NCBI GenBank assembly: GCA_041687675.1 | Contig: JAWLBM010000013.1 | Coordinates: 34,170-98,169 of the forward strand | Reading direction: 5' to 3' | From: JAWLBM01 sp041687675 | GTDB taxonomy: Bacteria > Pseudomonadota > Alphaproteobacteria > Rhizobiales > Pleomorphomonadaceae | Length of the DNA: 64,000 nucleotides | Shown: positions 22,944 through 32,197 of the stretch, piece after piece | Numbering within the stretch: position 1 is the stretch's first letter | Layout of the letters: the number at the start of each line of letters is the position of its first letter | Position numbers and translations under genes: made by a program | Notes under the pieces: generated by a model | What the model was told of the DNA's origin: nothing | Database searches by the model: none | The model's input: only the letters and a program-made list of their open reading frames with translations

Positions 22944-24559
22944 GCCTCGACCGCCCTTCCCTTCTGGGCGAAGAGGCCGCGTGGCCGCTTCTGGATGAAC
23001 AGGATGATGAGGACGAGCAGCAGGATCTTGCCGAGCACCGCGCCCGCATAGGGCTCCAGCAGCTTGTTGGCGACGCCGAGGGTCATGGCGCCGAGCAGCG
23101 TGCCCCAGAGGTTCCCGACGCCGCCGAACACCACCACCATGAAGCTGTCGATGATGTAGCCCTGGCCGAGGTTGGGCGAGACGTTGTCGATCTGGCTCAG
23201 CGCCACCCCGGCGATGCCGGCGATGCCGGAGCCGAGGCCGAAGGTCATCGCATCGACGAAGGGCGTGCGGATGCCCATGGCGCTCGCCATCTGCCGGTTC
23301 TGGGTGACGGCGCGCATCTCGAGGCCGAAGGCGGTCCGCTTCAGAACCACGAGCAGGGCGGCGAAGACCGCGAGCGCGAACAGGATGATCCACAGCCGCG
23401 ACCAGGTGATCGAGAGTTCGCCGAGCATGAAGGAGCCGGACATCCAGGAGGGATTGCCGACCTCGCGGTTCTGCGCGCCGAACAGGCTGCGCACCGCCTG
23501 CTGCAGGATCAGCGAGACGCCCCAGGTGGCGAGCAGGGTCTCCAGCGGCCGGCCGTAGAGCCAGCGGATCACCGTCCGCTCGATCAGCACCCCGACCCCG
23601 CCGGCGACGAGGAAGGCGAGCGGCAGGGCGATCAGCAGCGAGGCGTCGAACAGGCCCGGGAACGAGGTCCGGATCACCTCCTGCACCACGAAGGTGGTGT
23701 AGGCGCCGAGCATCACCATCTCGCCGTGCGCCATGTTGATGACGCCCATCACCCCGAAGGTGATGGCAAGGCCGATCGCGGCGAGTAGCAGCACGGAGCC
23801 GAGCGAGAGGCCGTACCAGAGGTTCTGGGCGGCGTCCCAGAGCGCGAGGGAGCGCTCGAGGTCGGCGATGCCGGCCCGCGAGGCCTCGCCCACGGCGCCC
23901 TCGGCGCCGGCGTAGCCGGACAAGATGCCGAGGGCGTCCCGCGAGCCGAGGCCGGCGATGGTCCCGACCGCCTCGACCTTCTCCGCCTCGGGGGCGTCGG
24001 AGGCGAGCACCGCGCCGGCGCGGGCGGCGACCATCACCGCGCGGACGCCGTCGTCCGTCTCCTCGGCGATGGCGGCGTCGAGCACCGGGACGGCGCCGGC
24101 GTCGCGGGATTTCAGCACCGCCTCGGCGGCGGCGCGGCGGACGGCCGGATCGGGGCTGCGCAGGGTGAGTTGCCCCATGGCGGAGGAGATCGCCCGGCGG
24201 ATCCGGTTGTTGACGCGGATCTTCTCGACGGCGGCCTTCTTGACGATGCCGGCGTCCTCGCCGGTCACCGGGTCGGTGAGCTTCACCTCGCGGCCGGCGG
24301 CCTCGCCGACGAACACCTTCGGGTCGAGCTTGCGGACGAACAGTTCGCCCGCCTCGAGCCACCCGAGGATGCGGGCGACCCGGTGGTCGCCGGTGGCCGC
24401 GAGGGCCGCGATGGCGGCTTCCGTGTCGTCGTATCCGCCGCCGCCGAGGTCGTCGACGAGGCGGGCGAGGTCGGTGTCGGAGACCGCCGTCGCCGCGCCG
24501 GCGGCAACGGACATGAAGGCGGCCAGCAGGGCCGCGAGGAGAAGCTTGAGGATGGTCAT
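22940..24559 (-). CDS. urtB: Urea ABC transporter permease UrtB with periplasmic N-terminal domain
   Basis: The 539-residue protein begins with a signal-like helix (LLLAALLAAFMSVAAGAATA), followed by about 225 residues of soluble alpha-helical repeat-like sequence, and then the LivH-like permease from about residue 245 (LGSVLLLAAIGLAITFGVMG, INMAHGEMVMLGAY, QNREVGNPSW). The long exported N-terminal domain distinguishes UrtB from amino-acid permeases of the LivH type. About 85 bases separate it from the urtA stop. Confidence 0.94.
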   Translation of the reverse strand: MTILKLLLAALLAAFMSVAAGAATAVSDTDLARLVDDLGGGGYDDTEAAIAALAATGDHRVARILGWLEAGELFVRKLDPKVFVGEAAGREVKLTDPVTGEDAGIVKKAAVEKIRVNNRIRRAISSAMGQLTLRSPDPAVRRAAAEAVLKSRDAGAVPVLDAAIAEETDDGVRAVMVAARAGAVLASDAPEAEKVEAVGTIAGLGSRDALGILSGYAGAEGAVGEASRAGIADLERSLALWDAAQNLWYGLSLGSVLLLAAIGLAITFGVMGVINMAHGEMVMLGAYTTFVVQEVIRTSFPGLFDASLLIALPLAFLVAGGVGVLIERTVIRWLYGRPLETLLATWGVSLILQQAVRSLFGAQNREVGNPSWMSGSFMLGELSITWSRLWIILFALAVFAALLVVLKRTAFGLEMRAVTQNRQMASAMGIRTPFVDAMTFGLGSGIAGIAGVALSQIDNVSPNLGQGYIIDSFMVVVFGGVGNLWGTLLGAMTLGVANKLLEPYAGAVLGKILLLVLIILFIQKRPRGLFAQKGRAVEA

Positions 24560-24644
24560 CGGGCCTATCCGGTCGGGCGGGCGGCCCCGTGGAGGAGCCG
24601 CGCCGGCCGCGAGGCTGGCCGGGCGTTTCCGCCCGGCCGCCGGG

Positions 24645-25928
24645 TCAGGACGCGCCGCCGCACTTTCCGGTGACGACGTTGAAGTTCCCGCAGGACATCG
24701 GCTTGCGCCAGTCGGCGATGAGGTCCTTCGAGCCGTCCAGGTAGTCCGACCACTCGTCGCCGACCACGAGGCCCTCCGTCTGCGAGACGATCTCGAACTG
24801 GCCGTCCGCCTGCACCTCGCCGATCAGCACCGGCTTGGTGATGTGGTGGTTCGGCATCATGGTCGAGTAGCCGCCCGAGAGGTTGGGCACGGAGACGCCG
24901 ACCAGCGCGTCGATCACGGCGTCCGGGTCCGTGGTCCCGGCCGCCTCGACCGCCTTCACCCACATGTTGAAGCCGATGAAATGCGCCTCCATCGGGTCGT
25001 TGGTCACCCGCTCCGGGTTGTCGGTGAAGGCGTGCCAGGCGTCGATGAACTCGGCGTTGACCTCGGTGTCGACCGACTGGAAGTAGTTCCAGGCGGCGAG
25101 GTGGCCGACCAGCGGCGTGGTGTCGATGCCGGCGAGTTCCTCCTCGCCGACGGAGAAGGCGATCACCGGGATATCCTCGGCCTTGACGCCCTGGTTGCCG
25201 AGTTCCTTGTAGAAGGGCACGTTGGCGTCGCCGTTGATGGTCGACACCACCGCCGTCTTCTTGCCCGCCGAGCCGAAGGTCTTGATGTCGGAGACGATGG
25301 TCTGCCAGTCGGAGTGTCCGAACGGCGTGTAGTTGATCATGATGTCCTCGGGCGCGACGCCCTTGGCGAGCAGGTAGGCCTCGAGGATCTTGTTGGTGGT
25401 GCGCGGGTAGACGTAGTCGGTGCCGGCGAGCACCCAGCGCTCCACCGCCTCCTCCTCCATCAGGTAGTCCACCGCCGGGATCGCCTGCTGGTTGGGCGCG
25501 GCGCCGGTGTAGAAGACGTTGCGCTCGCTCTCCTCGCCCTCGTACTGGACCGGGTAGAAGAGGATCGAGTTGAGCTCCTTGAACACCGGCAGGACGCTCT
25601 TGCGCGACACCGAGGTCCAGCAGCCGAACACGGCCGCGACCTGCTCCTGCGAGATGAGTTCCTTCGCCTTCTCCGCGAACAGCGGCCAGTCGGACGCCGG
25701 GTCGACCACCACCGGCTCCAGCTTCTTGCCGAGCAGGCCGCCCTTCTCGTTCTGCTGCTCGATGAGCATCAGCATGACGTCCTTCAGGGTCGTCTCCGAG
25801 ATCGCCATGGTGCCCGACAGCGAGTGCAGGATGCCCACCTTGATGGTGTCCTCCTGGGCAAAGGCGCTGGAGACGGCGGTGGCGGAGAGAAGCGCCGCGA
25901 TGACGGCTCTGGAAAAGACCTTCGGCAT
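24645..25928 (-). CDS. urtA: Urea ABC transporter substrate-binding protein UrtA
   Basis: A periplasmic urea-binding protein of 427 residues. A Sec signal peptide covers residues 1-24 (cleavage after SSAFA), then TIKVGILHSLSGTMAISE, VFGCWTSVSRKSVLPVF and LFYPVQYEGEE, all typical of UrtA and of the related amide-binding FmdD. It heads a five-gene operon behind a sigma-54-like promoter, so expression is probably induced by nitrogen limitation. A short-chain amide importer is the main alternative, but the complete UrtABCDE set favours urea. Confidence 0.94.
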   Translation of the reverse strand: MPKVFSRAVIAALLSATAVSSAFAQEDTIKVGILHSLSGTMAISETTLKDVMLMLIEQQNEKGGLLGKKLEPVVVDPASDWPLFAEKAKELISQEQVAAVFGCWTSVSRKSVLPVFKELNSILFYPVQYEGEESERNVFYTGAAPNQQAIPAVDYLMEEEAVERWVLAGTDYVYPRTTNKILEAYLLAKGVAPEDIMINYTPFGHSDWQTIVSDIKTFGSAGKKTAVVSTINGDANVPFYKELGNQGVKAEDIPVIAFSVGEEELAGIDTTPLVGHLAAWNYFQSVDTEVNAEFIDAWHAFTDNPERVTNDPMEAHFIGFNMWVKAVEAAGTTDPDAVIDALVGVSVPNLSGGYSTMMPNHHITKPVLIGEVQADGQFEIVSQTEGLVVGDEWSDYLDGSKDLIADWRKPMSCGNFNVVTGKCGGAS

Positions 25929-25999
25929 GGTTCGGATCCCCGTTCGTCGATAGGTTGCTCCGCCGCGATGAGGGCCGGCGGGGACGCCCGGGGGAGTTT

Positions 26000-26014
26000 G
26001 CAAGGACAGGGCCA
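26000..26014 (-). promoter_or_regulatory. Sigma-54-like promoter of urtABCDE
   Basis: Read on the minus strand, TTGGCCC-TGTCC-TTGCAA matches TTGGCAC-N5-TTGCA except for one base; the essential GG and GC are exactly spaced. Transcription would start near 25988, about 60 nt before the urtA ATG. An NtrC-like site lies about 100 bp upstream. The rest of the 25929-26298 gap shows no gene. Confidence 0.55.
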
Positions 26015-26076
26015 AGTCGGATCAGCCCCCAAAGCGTCGGCCCGCGGGCGATCCGGCCCTGGCGCAGGGGCCGATC

Positions 26077-26093
26077 TGCCCCCGATCGGGGCA
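26077..26093. promoter_or_regulatory. NtrC-like dyad upstream of urtA
   Basis: TGCCCC-N5-GGGGCA is a perfect 6-base inverted repeat with the arm length and spacing of NtrC sites (TGCACC-N5-GGTGCA), one base off in each arm. It is centred about 97 bp before the predicted sigma-54 start, a normal enhancer distance. Confidence 0.45.
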
Positions 26094-26298
26094 TGATGCT
26101 GCCCGCTTTTTCGCCATGGTTATTGTTTGTGCAAATCGGGATCCTGCGGACCGCATCGAGGGCCGACCGTCCGGGCGATGGATCTCGTCCGCAGCGGCCT
26201 CTGCAAGGATCGACGGTCTCCCACGTCGATCAGTGGCAGTTCACAATCGATCCTTCGGTAGCCATACTGCTTTTACGTCCTTTCGGTTCCTGCACTGG

Positions 26299-27420
26299 CT
26301 ATGCTCTCTTGTCATTAGAAAAATCGAGACGCAATACTGGTTCTGAATCAACTCCGCAAGTGAGGAAGGCTTTGATCACCTGGTTGTTCCTTAAATCCGC
26401 TTCGATGAACGGCAACGGAAGTGACCACCACCGATTGCTTGCGATCAGCAGTTCGAGCTTCGACCTCAGCGTTAGCTTTCTTCCATTCCGCCTCACCGAT
26501 CTCTCGATGCGGAGGTAATCATATCCGAGAACGATGTCATACACATCGTGGGGCGGATCAAGGCTACAAGCGGTGTACTCTCCTTCGTTCCAGAACTCTC
26601 CGATAAAGAAGATCGCCAGATTTTTAAGAATGGATGCGTCGCCATCTTGAATCCGAAGATCAATTCCCCAATTTTTTATTTCATCCAGAACTTTCTCCAG
26701 CGCTGGCGCAATTTCTTCCGGAGCGCAGAACCTGCCGTAGTAGAGAGCGGGTATACCGGTCACTGAATAGAGAGTGTGGAGATCCGCCGGGATCGAACGG
26801 CCCAGTCGATCTTCGGCGGCTTTGGTCCGCTCTAAGCCGACTCGTTCAAAATACGCATCATTGCTGAGGATGCCCTTCATTAGGGGGTCGGTGATCGACT
26901 CCAGGAACTCGCGCCGGTCGGCGAACTTTCCCGGCTTCGGCAACCGTAGCTGCAATCGCCTCGCCGTTTCGGAGGCAACGACCTCGAACTCGGCAGCGAT
27001 GGTGCGGTCAGGCTTGGATCCGGCCTTGTCGGTCAGCCGGCATTCGATCTCAATTCGCTTGATGTCGATCGGTATCCGGACGGAAACGATCGGCCCGCCC
27101 CGTGTCGAATGCACCGGTGCGGCCCGGGCGACTGTCCGGCCATCGACAGAAATCGTGTACTCGGCGACGAGCCCTTTGATGGTCCCCCCTCGGAAATGAA
27201 ATACCGCGGTCTCCGGCAGTCTGACCATCCGGCGGTAGCGAGCAACGAGACGAGCCAGCCGCCTGAGTCCCCGGCGATTGTCCCTGACCGGTTCGAGGCG
27301 CGCGGCAAGCCTCTCCGCGAGAGCCGGGTTCGCGACTGTAAGGTCTTGTATGGCAAGCCAAATATCGATCTCGTCGACGATATCGCCGAAATCGAGAACC
27401 ACTCTACCCTGCCTTGACAT
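26299..27420 (-). CDS. Uncharacterised protein with SUKH (SMI1/KNR4)-like segment; probably acquired
   Basis: A 373-residue protein I do not recognise as a whole. Residues 200-222 (AAEDRLGRSIPADLHTLYSV) fit the SUKH pattern E-x-x-LG-x-x-(I/L)P-x-D-L-x-x-LY, a fold used by many immunity proteins and some housekeeping proteins. The preceding 150 residues are Arg-rich and predicted mixed alpha/beta. Codon use and base composition are clearly more AT-rich than in every neighbour, and the 5' flank is AT-rich; it sits alone between urt and rarA. No transposase, integrase or toxin gene is adjacent, so the immunity idea is only suggested by the motif. The ATG at 27420 lacks a Shine-Dalgarno and may lie at the 5' end of the transcript. 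Confidence 0.6.
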   Translation of the reverse strand: MSRQGRVVLDFGDIVDEIDIWLAIQDLTVANPALAERLAARLEPVRDNRRGLRRLARLVARYRRMVRLPETAVFHFRGGTIKGLVAEYTISVDGRTVARAAPVHSTRGGPIVSVRIPIDIKRIEIECRLTDKAGSKPDRTIAAEFEVVASETARRLQLRLPKPGKFADRREFLESITDPLMKGILSNDAYFERVGLERTKAAEDRLGRSIPADLHTLYSVTGIPALYYGRFCAPEEIAPALEKVLDEIKNWGIDLRIQDGDASILKNLAIFFIGEFWNEGEYTACSLDPPHDVYDIVLGYDYLRIERSVRRNGRKLTLRSKLELLIASNRWWSLPLPFIEADLRNNQVIKAFLTCGVDSEPVLRLDFSNDKRA

Positions 27421-27426
27421 TCATCA

Positions 27427-27455
27427 ATGATATCAGGCCACCAAGTTCACATCAA
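27427..27455 (-). promoter_or_regulatory. Sigma-70-like promoter of the SUKH-like gene
   Basis: On the minus strand TTGATG (27455-27450), exactly 17 bases, TATCAT (27432-27427). Initiation 6-7 bases downstream would fall on or next to the ATG at 27420, implying a leaderless or nearly leaderless mRNA, consistent with the missing ribosome binding site. Confidence 0.5.
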
Positions 27456-27471
27456 CGTATAAATTACGGTG

Positions 27472-28779
27472 TTATTTTTTAAAATCCCGCTCGCGGCGCA
27501 GCTTCGCCCACCAGTCCAGGCGCTTGCGGAGGTCGCGCTCGAAGCCGCGCTCCACCGGCTCGTAGAAGGTCCGCCGGCCGAGCGCCTCGGGGAAGTAGTC
27601 CTGGCCTGAGAAGGCGTCGGGCTCGTCGTGGTCGTAGCGGTAGCCCTCGCCGTAGCCCTCGGACTTCATCAGCTTCGTCGGCGCGTTGAGGATGCGCTTC
27701 GGCGGCAGCAGCGAGCCGCCCTCCTTTGCCGTGCGCGCCGCCGCCTTGTAGGCCGTGTAGAGGGCGTTCGACTTCGGCGCGGTAGCGACGTAGACGACCG
27801 CCTGGGCGATGGCGAGTTCGCCCTCCGGCGAGCCCAGCATCTCGTAGGCGTCCCGGGCCGCGATGCACTGCACCAGCGCCTGCGGGTCGGCGAGGCCGAC
27901 GTCCTCGACCGCCATGCGGATCACCCGGCGGGCGAGGTAGAGCGGGTCCTCGCCGGCGTCGACCATGCGGCAGAACCAGTAGAGCGCGGCATCCGGGTCG
28001 GAGCCGCGGACCGACTTGTGCAGCGCGGAGATGAGGTTGTAGTGGCCGTCCTGCGCCTTGTCGTAGACCGGCGCGCGGCGCTGCACGACCTCCTGCAGGG
28101 CCGCGGCGTCGAAGGTCTCGCCCTCGCCCGCGGCGCGCCAGACGTCCTCGGCGAGCGTCAGCGCCGCCCGGCCGTCGCCGTCCGCCATCCGCACCAGCGC
28201 CGCCCGCGCCTCCCCGGTCAGCGGCAGGGGGCGGCCCTCCACCGCTTCCGCCCGGTCGAGCAGCGCCCCGATCGAGGCCTCGTCGTGCGGCTTGAAGACC
28301 AGCACATGGGCGCGCGAGAGCAGCGCGGCGTTGAGCTCGAAGGACGGGTTTTCCGTGGTGGCGCCGACCAGGGTGATCGTGCCGTCCTCCATCACCGGCA
28401 GGAAGCTGTCCTGCTGGGCGCGGTTGAAGCGATGGATCTCGTCGACGAAGAGCAGCGTGCCGCGGCCGGTCATCCGCCGCGCCCGCGCCGCCTCGAACAT
28501 TTTCTTGAGGTCGGCGACGCCGGAGAAGATCGCCGAGATCTGCTCGAAGGCGAGGTCCGTCTCGTGGGCGAGCAGGCGGGCGACGGTGGTCTTGCCGGTG
28601 CCGGGCGGCCCCCAGAGTACCAGCGAGCCGAGCGAGCCCGACTTCAGCATCCGGGTGATGGTGCCAGAGGGGCCGACCAGGTGGTCCTGCCCGACGACGT
28701 CCGCGAGGCGCTCCGGACGGAGCCGGTCGGCCAGCGGGCGGCGGGGCTCGGGCGCGGAACTGGCGAAGAGGTCTGGCAT
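27472..28779 (-). CDS. rarA: Replication-associated recombination protein A (MgsA/WRNIP1 family AAA+ ATPase)
   Basis: RarA is an AAA+ ATPase related to clamp loaders that acts at stalled replication forks. The 435 residues show RLRPERLADVVGQDHL, Walker A LWGPPGTGKTT (55-65), ISAIFSGVADLKK, Walker B LLFVDEIHRFNRAQQD, sensor 1 LVGATTENPSFELN, and the C-terminal tetramerisation part with HYNLISALHKSVRGSDPDAA and YATAPKSN-like VATAPKSNALYTAY. Full length. It ends in an AT-rich tract (27472-27485) next to the acquired gene. Confidence 0.95.
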   Translation of the reverse strand: MPDLFASSAPEPRRPLADRLRPERLADVVGQDHLVGPSGTITRMLKSGSLGSLVLWGPPGTGKTTVARLLAHETDLAFEQISAIFSGVADLKKMFEAARARRMTGRGTLLFVDEIHRFNRAQQDSFLPVMEDGTITLVGATTENPSFELNAALLSRAHVLVFKPHDEASIGALLDRAEAVEGRPLPLTGEARAALVRMADGDGRAALTLAEDVWRAAGEGETFDAAALQEVVQRRAPVYDKAQDGHYNLISALHKSVRGSDPDAALYWFCRMVDAGEDPLYLARRVIRMAVEDVGLADPQALVQCIAARDAYEMLGSPEGELAIAQAVVYVATAPKSNALYTAYKAAARTAKEGGSLLPPKRILNAPTKLMKSEGYGEGYRYDHDEPDAFSGQDYFPEALGRRTFYEPVERGFERDLRKRLDWWAKLRRERDFKK

Positions 28780-28958
28780 CGGTGCGGTATCCGGGCCGGC
28801 GCGCCGGCGTGCCCTGTCCTATCCCGCCGCGGCGGGCCGCGGCAAGGGCGCCCGGCCCGCCGTCGGCGCGACAACCTGGCCGGACCGCAGCCATGGCCAT
28901 CCGGGCCTTGCCGCGCCATAAATCCCCGTGAGGCAGAGACGACGACCGGAGAACCGCC

Positions 28959-30158
28959 ATGGACCGCCCTTCCGAACCGCTGGACGTCGAGATCGCCGTC
29001 GTGGGCGGCGGCCCGTCGGGCCTCGTCGCGGCCGTTGCCCTCGCCGAGGCGGGCGCGCGCGTCGCCCTGATTGCGCCCCCCTCGCCGCCCGCCGACCACC
29101 GAACCACCGCCCTCCTCTCCGGCTCGGTGGAGTTCCTGCGGCGGATCGGCAGCTACACCGCTTTCGCAAACGCCGCGGCGCCGCTCCGGACCATGCGCCT
29201 CGTCGACGGCACCCGGCGGCTGGTGCGCGCGCCGGAGATCGCCTTCCACGCCGCCGAGCTCGGCCTCGAGGACTTCGGCGTCAACGTGCCCAACGGCGAG
29301 CTGGTGGCCGGCCTCGTCGGCGCCCTCGCCGAGCACGGCGGCCGGGTGGAGAGGGTCGTCTCGACGCTGGAGTCCGCATCGGCCGAGGGCTCCCGCATCC
29401 GCCTCGTCACCGCCGACGGCCGCACCGTCATCGCCCGCCTCGCCGTCGCCGCCGACGGGCGCAACTCGCGCCTGCGGGCCGCCGCCGGGATCAAGGCGCG
29501 GACCTGGAGCTATCCGCAGACGGCGCTGGTGCTGAACCTCGAGCACAGCCGGCCGCACCACGACACCTCGACCGAGATCCACACCGAGACCGGCCCCTTC
29601 ACGCTGGTGCCGCTCGCGCCGGGGCGCTCCAGCCTCGTCTGCGTGGAGCGGACGGCGGAGGCCGAGCGGCTGGCGGCGCTGCCGGACGACCTGCTCGCGG
29701 CCGAACTCGAACGGCGATCCTTCTTCATCCTCGGGCGGCTGACGATCGCCAGTCCCAGGCAGACCTGGCCGATGTCCAGCCTTTCGGTGGACCGCATGGT
29801 CGGCGAGCGCGTGGCGCTCGTCGGCGAGACCGCCCACGCCTTCCCGCCGATCGGCGCCCAGGGGCTCAACCTCGGCATCCGCGACATCGCCGCGCTCGCC
29901 GAAATCGTCGCTCGCGCCCGCGAGCGCGGCGACGACGTGGGCGCCCACGATACGCTCGCGCGCTACGCCTCCGCCCGTCGCGCCGACGTGTTCACCCGCA
30001 CCTTCGGGGTCGACCTCCTCAACCGGTCGCTCCTGACCGACTTCCTGCCCGTGCAGGTCGGCCGCGCGCTGGCGATGCAGCTTGCCCGCGACGTCGGTCC
30101 GCTGCGCAAGCTGATGATGCGCGAGGGGCTGCGGCCGAGGCTGTTCGGCGGCGCGTGA
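28959..30158 (+). CDS. UbiH/UbiF/COQ6 family FAD-dependent hydroxylase
   Basis: A 399-residue class A flavin monooxygenase of the ubiquinone-biosynthesis group. It has the FAD Rossmann motif VGGGPSG at 15-21, the ubiquinone-hydroxylase style RTTALLSGSVEFLRRIG, and the ribityl-binding block VGETAHAFPPIGAQGLNLG (about 287-305). It probably hydroxylates the quinone ring (UbiH, UbiF or alphaproteobacterial UbiL type); which carbon cannot be told. The ATG at 28959 gives a normal N-terminus (MDRPSEPLDVEIAVVGGG). It converges with the AEC transporter gene 10 bases downstream. Confidence 0.88.
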   Translation: MDRPSEPLDVEIAVVGGGPSGLVAAVALAEAGARVALIAPPSPPADHRTTALLSGSVEFLRRIGSYTAFANAAAPLRTMRLVDGTRRLVRAPEIAFHAAELGLEDFGVNVPNGELVAGLVGALAEHGGRVERVVSTLESASAEGSRIRLVTADGRTVIARLAVAADGRNSRLRAAAGIKARTWSYPQTALVLNLEHSRPHHDTSTEIHTETGPFTLVPLAPGRSSLVCVERTAEAERLAALPDDLLAAELERRSFFILGRLTIASPRQTWPMSSLSVDRMVGERVALVGETAHAFPPIGAQGLNLGIRDIAALAEIVARARERGDDVGAHDTLARYASARRADVFTRTFGVDLLNRSLLTDFLPVQVGRALAMQLARDVGPLRKLMMREGLRPRLFGGA

Positions 30159-30167
30159 GGCGGGGGC

Positions 30168-31133
30168 TCAGGGGCCCCAGGGCGCCAGCGGAAGCAGGTC
30201 GTTGGTCACCAGCCACAGAACGCCCGTCACGGTCACCACCGAGACGGCGGTGCCGAACAGGATCGCCGAGGCGGCCCGGGCGACATAGACTTGGTACTGC
30301 TGGGCGGCGACGAAGATGGTCGCCGCGGGCGGCAGGCAGGCCATCAGCACCGCCGCCTTGACCCACACCGGCTCGAACCCGCCGTAGGCGGTCAGCACCG
30401 TCCAGGCCACCAGCGGGTGCACCACCAGCTTCATGAAGATCAGCACCGGCAGTTCGAACGTCGTCCGCCCGGTCGGCTGCAGCGCCACTGTGACGCCCAC
30501 GGCGAACAGCGCCGTCGGCGCCGCCGCATTGCGCAGGAAGGTCAGCATCGCCTGCAGCGGATCCGGCGCCCGGAACTCCAGGTAGGCGGCCAGGGCGCCG
30601 GCGATGGTCGCCAGGATGAACGGATGGGTGAGCACCTTGCGCACGACGAGCAGCAGGGTCGGCCCGAGCGGCCGGCGCTCCGGCCCGCCGATCGCCATCA
30701 TCAGCGGCAGGATGGTGAAGACCAGAGCCACGTCGGCGCAGAAGACCAGCGCCGTCGGCGCCGCGGCCGCGGTCCCCAGCGCCCCGATCACCAGGCCCGG
30801 GCCCATGTAGCCGACATTGCCGTAGGAGCCCACGAGCCCCTGGAAGGTGGCGATCCGCTTGTCACCGCGGGACATCGCCAGGCCGGCGAGGAAGGTGAGC
30901 AGGAACGTCAGGAAGGTCGATGTCACCGAGGCCGCGATGAATCGTCCCTGGGCGAGCTGCTCCACGGGCGTCTTCGAAATGATGTCGAAGAACAGGGCCG
31001 GCAGGGCGACGTAGATGAGGAAGAAATCCAGCCATGCGAGTCCCGAGCTGGGGAGCTTCGCGACCCTGCCGGATATGAAGCCGAGAAAGATCACGCCGAA
31101 GAACGGCACCGCAAGCGAAATGACTTGATACAT
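30168..31133 (-). CDS. AEC family transporter
   Basis: A 321-residue membrane protein of the auxin efflux carrier family, with about ten hydrophobic helices in two halves. Family marks are the N-terminal PFFGVIFLGFISGR, YVALPALFFD, the YGNVGYMGPGL segment in the middle and ACLPPAATIFVAAQQY near the end. Bacterial members move malonate, malate or other organic acids. No linked enzyme reveals the substrate. It converges with the UbiH-type gene and diverges from the acyltransferase gene. Confidence 0.88.
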   Translation of the reverse strand: MYQVISLAVPFFGVIFLGFISGRVAKLPSSGLAWLDFFLIYVALPALFFDIISKTPVEQLAQGRFIAASVTSTFLTFLLTFLAGLAMSRGDKRIATFQGLVGSYGNVGYMGPGLVIGALGTAAAAPTALVFCADVALVFTILPLMMAIGGPERRPLGPTLLLVVRKVLTHPFILATIAGALAAYLEFRAPDPLQAMLTFLRNAAAPTALFAVGVTVALQPTGRTTFELPVLIFMKLVVHPLVAWTVLTAYGGFEPVWVKAAVLMACLPPAATIFVAAQQYQVYVARAASAILFGTAVSVVTVTGVLWLVTNDLLPLAPWGP

Positions 31134-31270
31134 GGTCCGGCTTGGTCAGTCCCGAGGTGGGGGTCGGCGGGATGCTGGCGGTGCGGACGTGGGTGCGTCC
31201 GCTGGCCTTTCACCGCCTACGCGGTTATCGAAGGCCGGTCAACGCGGCGCATCACGCGGAACGAAGCAGC

Positions 31271-32197
31271 ATGAACGACCTGCCGAAGAGGCGCAGCCGG
31301 TCGGCGCGCAGGAGGGAGAAGGGGGCGCGGGTCCCCACCCTGGCGGATCGGCTCGAATATGCGGCGCTCGGATCCGTCGCCGGGCTCCTCGGCTGGCTCG
31401 GCATCGACAGGGCGTCCGCCCTGATGGGCCGGACCTGGCGACTCGCCGCACCCTTCAACAAGCGCCACGCCCGCGCCGACGCGCACCTCGCGGCCGCGAT
31501 GCCGGAGCTTTCGCCCGCCGAGCGGCGTGCGATCCTCGGCGACATGTGGGAGAACCTCGGCCGCACCGCCGCCGAGACGCTGCTGCTGCCCCGCCTCCTC
31601 GCCGAGCCGGACCGCTTCGAGATCGTGGCCCCCGACGTGGACGCCGAGGCGACGCAGGCGGGCGCCGTCTTCGCCTCCCTGCACATGGGCAACTGGGAAC
31701 TCGGCGCCGTCGGCCTGCGGCTCGCCGGCTTCAAGGTCGCCGCCGTCTACCAGCAGCTCAGCAACCCGCTCGCGGAGGCCTTCCTGCGGGCAAGGCGCGA
31801 GCCCGTCTACGACGCCGGCCTGTTCCCGCGCGAGGCCGCCTCGGCGCTGAAGCTGCGCAGCCTCGCGCGCACCGGCGCGGCGGTCGGGGTGCTCGCCGAC
31901 CTTCGCGACGCGACCGGCATCGTGGTGCCCTTCTTCGGCCGGCCGGCCTATGCCAACACCCTGCCGGCGCTGCTCGCCCGCCGCCTGTCGCTGCCGATGA
32001 TCTGCGGCCGGGTGGTGCGGACGGGCGGCGCACGCTTCCGCATGGAGGCGGTGCCGATCGAAGTGCCCCGGACCGGCGATGTCGAGGCCGACGTCGCCGC
32101 CGCGACCGCCACTCTCAACGCCCGCTTCGAGGCCTGGATCCGCGAGACCCCGTCACAGTGGATGTGGGCGCATCGCAAGTGGCGAGACGCGCTCTGA
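31271..32197 (+). CDS. LpxL/HtrB-like lysophospholipid acyltransferase (first copy)
   Basis: A 308-residue protein of the lipid A biosynthesis lauroyl acyltransferase family. The catalytic H-x4-E is H138 to E143 in LHMGNWE, with WENLGRTAAE upstream, LADLRDATGIVVPFFGRP and the C-terminal PSQWMWAHRKWRD typical of LpxL/LpxM. The N-terminus is strongly basic, then a hydrophobic segment (about 30-45) anchors it to the inner membrane. A second, divergent family member is at 39359-40387. The ATG at 31271 is preferred to upstream in-frame starts, which lack the family alignment. Its last codons lie in the first copy of a repeat (32189-32306). Confidence 0.88.
   Translation: MNDLPKRRSRSARRREKGARVPTLADRLEYAALGSVAGLLGWLGIDRASALMGRTWRLAAPFNKRHARADAHLAAAMPELSPAERRAILGDMWENLGRTAAETLLLPRLLAEPDRFEIVAPDVDAEATQAGAVFASLHMGNWELGAVGLRLAGFKVAAVYQQLSNPLAEAFLRARREPVYDAGLFPREAASALKLRSLARTGAAVGVLADLRDATGIVVPFFGRPAYANTLPALLARRLSLPMICGRVVRTGGARFRMEAVPIEVPRTGDVEADVAAATATLNARFEAWIRETPSQWMWAHRKWRDAL

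Noticed and set aside
26100..27471. Mobile element carrying the AT-richer gene
   Set aside because: No transposase or integrase, no terminal inverted repeats, no target duplication and no tRNA could be seen at the edges; acquisition remains only an inference from composition.
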